From the NCBI GenBank assembly GCA_025174535.1, contig JALBUN010000049.1:1860001-1924000 (forward strand): a stretch of 64,000 nucleotides of DNA. Direction: 5' to 3'. The stretch is from Cantharellus purpuraceus. Taxonomy: Eukaryota > Basidiomycota > Agaricomycetes > Cantharellales > Hydnaceae. Of the stretch, positions 59,146 through 64,000 are shown piece by piece. The translations under genes and the position numbers were made by a program. The notes under the pieces are model-generated. The model searched no databases, was not told where the DNA came from, and was given only the letters and a program-made list of their open reading frames with translations. How positions within the stretch are numbered: position 1 is the stretch's first letter; each line of letters starts with the position of its first letter.

Positions 59146-60169
59146 TTCAGCGCAATGTCGATTAACCCAGAGAATGTTATGCCTTGTGGACAGTAGGGCA
59201 AGATCTGATGCCTGGAGTCCTCTCGATTTTCTGCGCCTTTTGCTGTGGGATTAGGTGCATACACAATGGCCGTATACTCTGCCGTTATATCCCTGCCCTG
59301 TATTTGGTGAGAGTCGATACAGATTTCTGCAGTTTCCTCCAGTTGGCTAGTCTTGCAGCACAACATTGTTCCCAGAAATTGCCTTTCCCTTTCCTTTGTT
59401 CTGGTTTTTCCCTTGGGCTCCTATATGAATGCACATTTTATGACGCTGCTCCATCTTTTGAAGCTTCAACCTTCGTATAAGTGTTGCCTTCAAGTCTGTG
59501 ACAGCAGTAGGCGTGAGAAGAAAATCTGAGCTAAAACCTAACTTCGCCCCCACATGGCGTGGCACAACTGGCAAGCGTATGGCCAAGAAGGTCGGCACGC
59601 ATTTCAAATCGCAGCGCTACGGAGAACGGGACCTGTCTAACCTGTCATTCTCGGTACTGTCCATTGACTTAGAATTGCCGTTCTAGGAAGGTTTTCGTGC
59701 CTTAACAAAGCACACGCTTGAGTGGTAGAGTCCGCCTGCGTAAAGGAGCGCACAAGGAACACTGCGCAAGAGCAGACAGCTCATGGTGTGTACGTTATGT
59801 AACCGTTCAGGTGAAAGAAAGAGAATGGATAGCTAGTTAATTGGATACGTGCCAGTACGGAAGGTGCCAGGGTGCCGCAGCCGAGCTGCGGGTCCAGCTC
59901 GACTTCCAAATCCAACTGACTTCAGTGCATGAGTAGGTCCTGGTGGCGAGGACGGTATAGTTGAACCCCCTTTCTGCGAAGAAGCCAATTATGGGCACAG
60001 TCGTTGATTTGGGGTGGTAGGATGAACGCTCAAAATCTGCCAGACTTGCGCAGTGCCATAAGATATGTCAGTGAAGACGTGCCGAATAGTCACGTGCTAG
60101 CCCCCATCACAGGACTTTCTCAATGCGTGTCAAGGTCCCTTGGATGCTTCTGCCACCATCTCTGCTTAC
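59146..60169. other. Intergenic between tandem copies 2 and 3
   Basis: No gene is supported. The plus frame 59498-59686 is basic (KPNFAPTWRGTTGKRMAKKV) but has no recognised family or splice context. Confidence 0.35.
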
Positions 60170-61821
60170 ATGACAGTCATGTTGCAATTTGAACAGGTGC
60201 TCTATCTTGTTCTCGCTGGTCTTTCACTGGTATGGCAGACTGGGGCACAGGGAGTGAGTAGTTTGGATTGGATGGCACGTTGTGGTGCCGCTAACCGTGT
60301 GATTCAAGACATCAAACGTTACCTGTACTACTGCAATTTGGGTGAGTTGTACTGTCTGAACTCTCAGACTACTACTCAGTCTTTGTGGCCTCGAACAGAC
60401 TTTCAACGATGAGCATCAAAGCCCATGTGAAGGTTGGCCATCGAACCTGATCACGAGAGTAAGCTGCTGAATTACTTGGCAGTGGGCGCTATCCTTGAAA
60501 CTCCATGCCTTGGTGGACGTGAGTCACAGTATCTAGCGTTCCATCATACACTTCATTCGACTTAGGAGGAATTAATGTATCCCCACTCCCTCCCAACAAG
60601 GGGTATAGTGGAGCTCCTGCCGGGCTGTCTAACAAGTGCTTCTGCAGCAGTGTCACGTACTCAATGTTATCCGCGTGTGCCGCCTGTCAAGGCGGTGGTC
60701 TTGTGATGTCAGTTCCGCCCCCTCCTTCAGTCTCCAGAGATCAAACAGTCTTTCAGGTGGAGTGCATGGATTGAAAATTGCGTGACGAGTGATATATCCA
60801 TTGCAGCGTACGCCAATACCTCCCAGGACCCTCCATAACATTCATAGAGTTCCAGATATCCTCCTGCCATTCCCTTGAATACTTCTGTGCCTGCCTGGGC
60901 ATACCTCGACGTTACGGTAAGTCCGATGTGCTTTTCCGCATTCCGTTTGCTTTTTCCTCTTTCTAACTAGCCACAAGGTGACTGGAATTTGGGATATGGA
61001 TGCTGCTCAGGCCAACCAGTCTTCAGGTATCCTATCAGTTTGTAACCCATTTTTTCGGTGCTGATCACTTACACAGGCGCGCCCGAATCGTCAGCAGGCG
61101 CGCCAAAGTCTACAAGTACTATTCAGTCCTCCTCTAGCCTATCTTCTACCACCCCTGTCTCCTCTGTTACCACCCCTATCTCCCCTGCTACTACCGGCTC
61201 TTCCGCCTCCTCCTCTCATGCTGGTGCAATTGCAGGAGGTGTCGTTGGCGGCCTTGTAGCCCTTGTAGCAGCGATCCTTTTGACGTGCATCCTTTATCGT
61301 CGAAGGATCCGTTATATGAGACACACAGAGCGTATTCAGTCTCAACGCGAAAAAATGGATCTTGGAGAATCGACGGCTCCAACCCATATGGTGACCACTG
61401 AGTACATACCTGTCCAAATGACAACGCAACCTCCCAAGCTTTATGTATGTCGCCATTTCTCTCCCATATCTGCTCATGACTGAACCTCAACTGGCTAACT
61501 TGTCGTTCTTTTTCGCAGAATCCATCTGATCCGTCCACATTTCCACCAACCCCACAACCTTCACTCCCCGCTTACACGGTCTCAACTTTTACAGATTCGG
61601 ACGCTACAAGTCCGACTTTCACTGGCCCGTTTAGCGTTACATCCTCCGCTCCCCACGACCCACTTTCTGGGCAACATGGTGGACAGGTATCTATCGGAAC
61701 GTCCTCTGCTTCGACTGTGACACAATCGGTGCAGCATAGTCACAACTTATCAGGTGGCACTACTACTTCGTTTGCTGCACCTCAGCAGCAGGTTGGTTAT
61801 AGCGGGATACCTGAGCTGTAA
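60170..61821 (+). CDS. Cys-rich, Ser/Thr-rich single-pass membrane protein, tandem copy 3 with long tail
   Basis: A 386-aa paralogue. Ten exons: 60170-60253, 60309-60341, 60399-60432, 60483-60518, 60566-60707, 60757-60807, 60856-60916, 60978-61026, 61077-61444, 61519-61821 (1161 nt in frame). Signal peptide LQFEQVLYLVLAGLSLVW. The ectodomain has NVTCTTAIWTFNDEHQSPCE, CFCSSVTYSMLSACAACQGG, WSAWIENC and VPAWAYLDVT. The TM helix contains GGVVGGLVALVAAILLTCIL and is followed by YRRR. The last exon is about four times longer than in copies 1 and 2 and codes a Ser/Thr/Gln-rich tail (PPKLYNPSDPSTFPPTPQPS onward, ending GYSGIPEL). A second ATG at 60179 is also possible. Exons 2-6 and 8 match copy 1 in size. 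Confidence 0.9.
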
Positions 61822-62039
61822 ACTTGAATATGTAATGTGAAGATTGTCATGTGGTGTAATCTGGTTACTGTAGTTGTGTTTCATGAGGCTTATTTGTAGT
61901 TAATTTGGTCTCAAGGTTTGATTCTGGCTATTCTGCTCTCAGCTGCAAGAGGTCATGACAAAAGTCATATAGTCCCACTTAATAATAAATAGAATATCCT
62001 GCAAACTACAAGATATTCTAACTGAGTATGACTTACATA
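61822..62039. other. 3' flank of tandem copy 3, AT-rich
   Basis: Contains the likely 3' end of tandem copy 3. LTR remnants start immediately to the right. Confidence 0.4.
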
Positions 62040-62654
62040 CATATCCAAAATCCAATGATAATTACTCTGGTGATGGGATCTCTGAGGCTGACAGCCTTGT
62101 CAGGGTTCATATGACTCAGTTTCTATTTTTAGTACCTTTCTTATCACCCCTATCAGCACAGCCTGTTAGGGTGTGCTCTCCTATCTCTCCCCTATTGTTC
62201 CCCTATCTTGGTTCCTCTATTCCTTGCGTCATCTAGTATAAAGACCTTGCCTGGTGTAGCACAGTTTCCTCAGCTTGATCTCTGAGGATATCCACTGTAC
62301 CAGGTGAGTCCCATGTATTTATCAGTGACAAGTGTATAGACTGAGGATATCCGCTGTACCAGCTGGCATTATCTCTTATCAGCTCTCACTTATTGAGTAT
62401 CTTGTTGTTGTGGCCTCATCATTTAGTGTAGCCCTCACAAGCCTACAGTAATAGCCAAGTCTGATGGGGACTGATGCATCCAGGGAATCAGAGGTGGATG
62501 AGTAGAAACAGTGGGGACAGATGATGATGATTGGATGGATGATGGAGATGTGATGGGTTCCCATGGGGACTGTAGATTTCATGTGCATGGGGATCTAATG
62601 AAGGTCTGGTGAGGATCTGGTGGGGATCTGGGAATAATGAATAAGGTCATAACA
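62040..62654. mobile_element. Remnant of LTR Y3, interrupted by LTR W
   Basis: Pieces matching the Y family: AATGATAATTACTCTGGTGA near 62054 and AAGTCTGATGGGGACTGATG near 62457, ending GGTCATAACA at 62654. The left end is degraded and its border was not found. Confidence 0.7.
62098..62439. mobile_element. Solo LTR W inside Y3
   Basis: 342 bp, from TGTCAGGGTTCATATG to GTAGCCCTCACA, with the perfect duplication AGCCT (62093-62097 and 62440-62444). A promoter-like TATAAAGACC lies near 62238. A short internal repeat (CTGAGGATATCCRCTGTACC) occurs near 62282 and 62341. A fourth LTR family in this window. Confidence 0.9.
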
Positions 62655-62773
62655 GATAGCAGGAGTGTTACAAGTCATTATTCCAATACTATTCTGATCT
62701 ACTTCTGCTCCAACATCCAATACTTCCAATGATAAAATCCTTATCCAACAGCTTATCAGCTACTCTATGTCCT

Positions 62774-63345
62774 TGTTACATTCTGTAACACCAAGTCCAA
62801 TCTCCAGACTCCACCTCCACCTCCATCAATTCCATCTCCACCTCTGTGATCCCCAAACTCCATTATTGTTCTCTCTATAAGTAGTTTCTTCTTATGGGTT
62901 ACAACAAACCTCTAGCTTTATATTGCTTGGTATTAGTCTGGACTTGGGTCCAAACTCTGAACTCCTGTCTGTGTTGCACTCCATATCTGTCTTATTGTTC
63001 TCTCACTTTAGTTTTATCATTCAATTCTCCACATACTTATATGGGCTACTCTCTGTATATTACAGTAGTTCATATATCAACTAAGTTTGACCTCTATCTT
63101 CTTGGTTACAAGCTTCTTGACAAGTCAAACTCCAGATCTCTGATCTAACTCTATACTCTTGAACTCCAAAATATTGGACAGATGATCCAAGGGGGTACAA
63201 CACACAAGTTGAAGCCAAGTCCACTTGATCCAACCCAATAGTTATCACCCACTCTGTCTCTGGTTGAACTATAACAGTATTCCCATACACCTCTAGCATT
63301 CAAACTCTGGTTACTCCTTTAAACCCTGTGTCCCAGCCCTTAACA
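62774..63345. mobile_element. Solo LTR X4
   Basis: 572 bp, from TGTTACATTCTGTAACACC to CCAGCCCTTAACA, with the perfect duplication GTCCT (62769-62773 and 63346-63350). Aligns along its whole length with X1 at 42663-43296. Confidence 0.93.
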
Positions 63346-63350
63346 GTCCT

Positions 63351-64000
63351 GTCACATGTCAGTCCTCATCTGAAACATTAAATTTGGATTTGGAACTCCA
63401 TTTTCAGAAGTAGATCTACATTGGTATTCTTATCCTCCTTATCATAAACCACCCTGCACATCTGCATAGTCTCAACCCTTCATTGGAAATTTAGTTATAA
63501 GTACTTGTAATTTTATACTGTCAAACTTCAGTTCAAATAATCAACTTGGCTTGACGCACTCACTTTGCCCTGTACTTTTCCAACAGTTTCATTTTGTGAG
63601 TACCCTAGGTACTTACTTACTGTAGTATGCTTATATATATATCTGTATATACAGTATTTCCTTAAGGAATGCTGCTTTCTAAGTAGACATATGTGTTGTG
63701 AAATAATTAAAACAACACATCTGATGATCACTCAACTTAGGCTCCATACCACCAGATTATATCAATATACATCTCAAATGTGATATTTCTGGACCACATC
63801 TGAACATCTCATGAGATGCAGTCATGACTGTCATCCACATGAACATTCATCCATATATCCAATCACTATTTACATTCAGAAGTAGTGAATGAATATGCTA
63901 AGCATTTATCTATGTATATGTAAATCTGACATCATGTTCATGATCCAGATGCCAAGTTCATTCTCATATGTGTAAGTATGCATACTACTGATATGCAGCT
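63351..64000. other. AT-rich, unassigned
   Basis: No gene and no LTR ends were found. Low complexity near 63630 (TATATATATATCTGTATATA). Confidence 0.4.

Noticed and set aside
59498..59686. Basic 62-codon frame resembling a ribosomal protein fragment
   Set aside because: No family could be matched and no splice or promoter context was found.

Overview
This 64 kb window comes from a filamentous basidiomycete, most likely a mushroom-forming Agaricomycete. Genes are intron-rich, with short (about 45-70 nt) GT-AG introns and very small exons. Several families are typical of Agaricomycetes: a DUF6535 membrane protein, F-box proteins, a GH75 chitosanase, a secreted ricin-B-fold lectin, small secreted proteins, and Cys-rich/Ser-Thr-rich single-pass membrane proteins. 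All gene models were built by hand by joining exons across splice sites. Where exon coordinates are listed, the exon lengths sum to an intact reading frame.

Layout, left to right. 1-930: 5' part of an MFS transporter running off the edge (-). 3667-5125: 2OG-Fe(II) oxygenase (+). 5859-6794: short protein carrying only the N-terminal PH/EVH1-like domain of PP4 regulatory subunit 3 (-). 7567-9635: F-box protein (+). 10050-10539: BRI3-like membrane protein (-). 11498-14704: DUF6535 protein (-). 15457-16412: GH75 chitosanase (-). 18295-19701: RS-rich nuclear protein (+). 20560-22647: NADPH oxidase (+). 23406-24056: secreted ricin-B lectin (-). 26819-29498: 20-exon sugar transporter (-). 30874-32805: F-box protein (-).

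33.1-41.9 kb is a large inverted duplication, with arms of about 3.9 kb around a spacer of about 0.9 kb. Each arm carries two related small-secreted-protein genes (A and B) with a shared TATA-box promoter, plus a deleted fragment of a tetraspanin gene. The full-length tetraspanin lies 10-14 kb away at 49,576-51,611.

42.6-48.9 kb is a nest of LTRs inserted into one another. Several insertions have perfect 5-bp target-site duplications that fix their order. More solo LTRs lie at 62.1-63.3 kb. No intact gag-pol is present.

The right end holds the full-length tetraspanin (-), a tRNA-Val(AAC) gene (-), a possible small three-exon gene (+), and three tandem paralogues (54.7-56.1, 57.7-59.1, 60.2-61.8 kb, all +) with the same ten-exon plan.

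The genes do not form one pathway. The common themes are the cell surface and secretion (chitosanase, lectin, small secreted proteins, tetraspanin, Nox, transporters, tandem membrane proteins) and recent local duplication. The strongest candidates for something undescribed are the inverted-repeat secreted-protein locus, the B-gene cassette exon, and the stand-alone PP4R3 domain protein.
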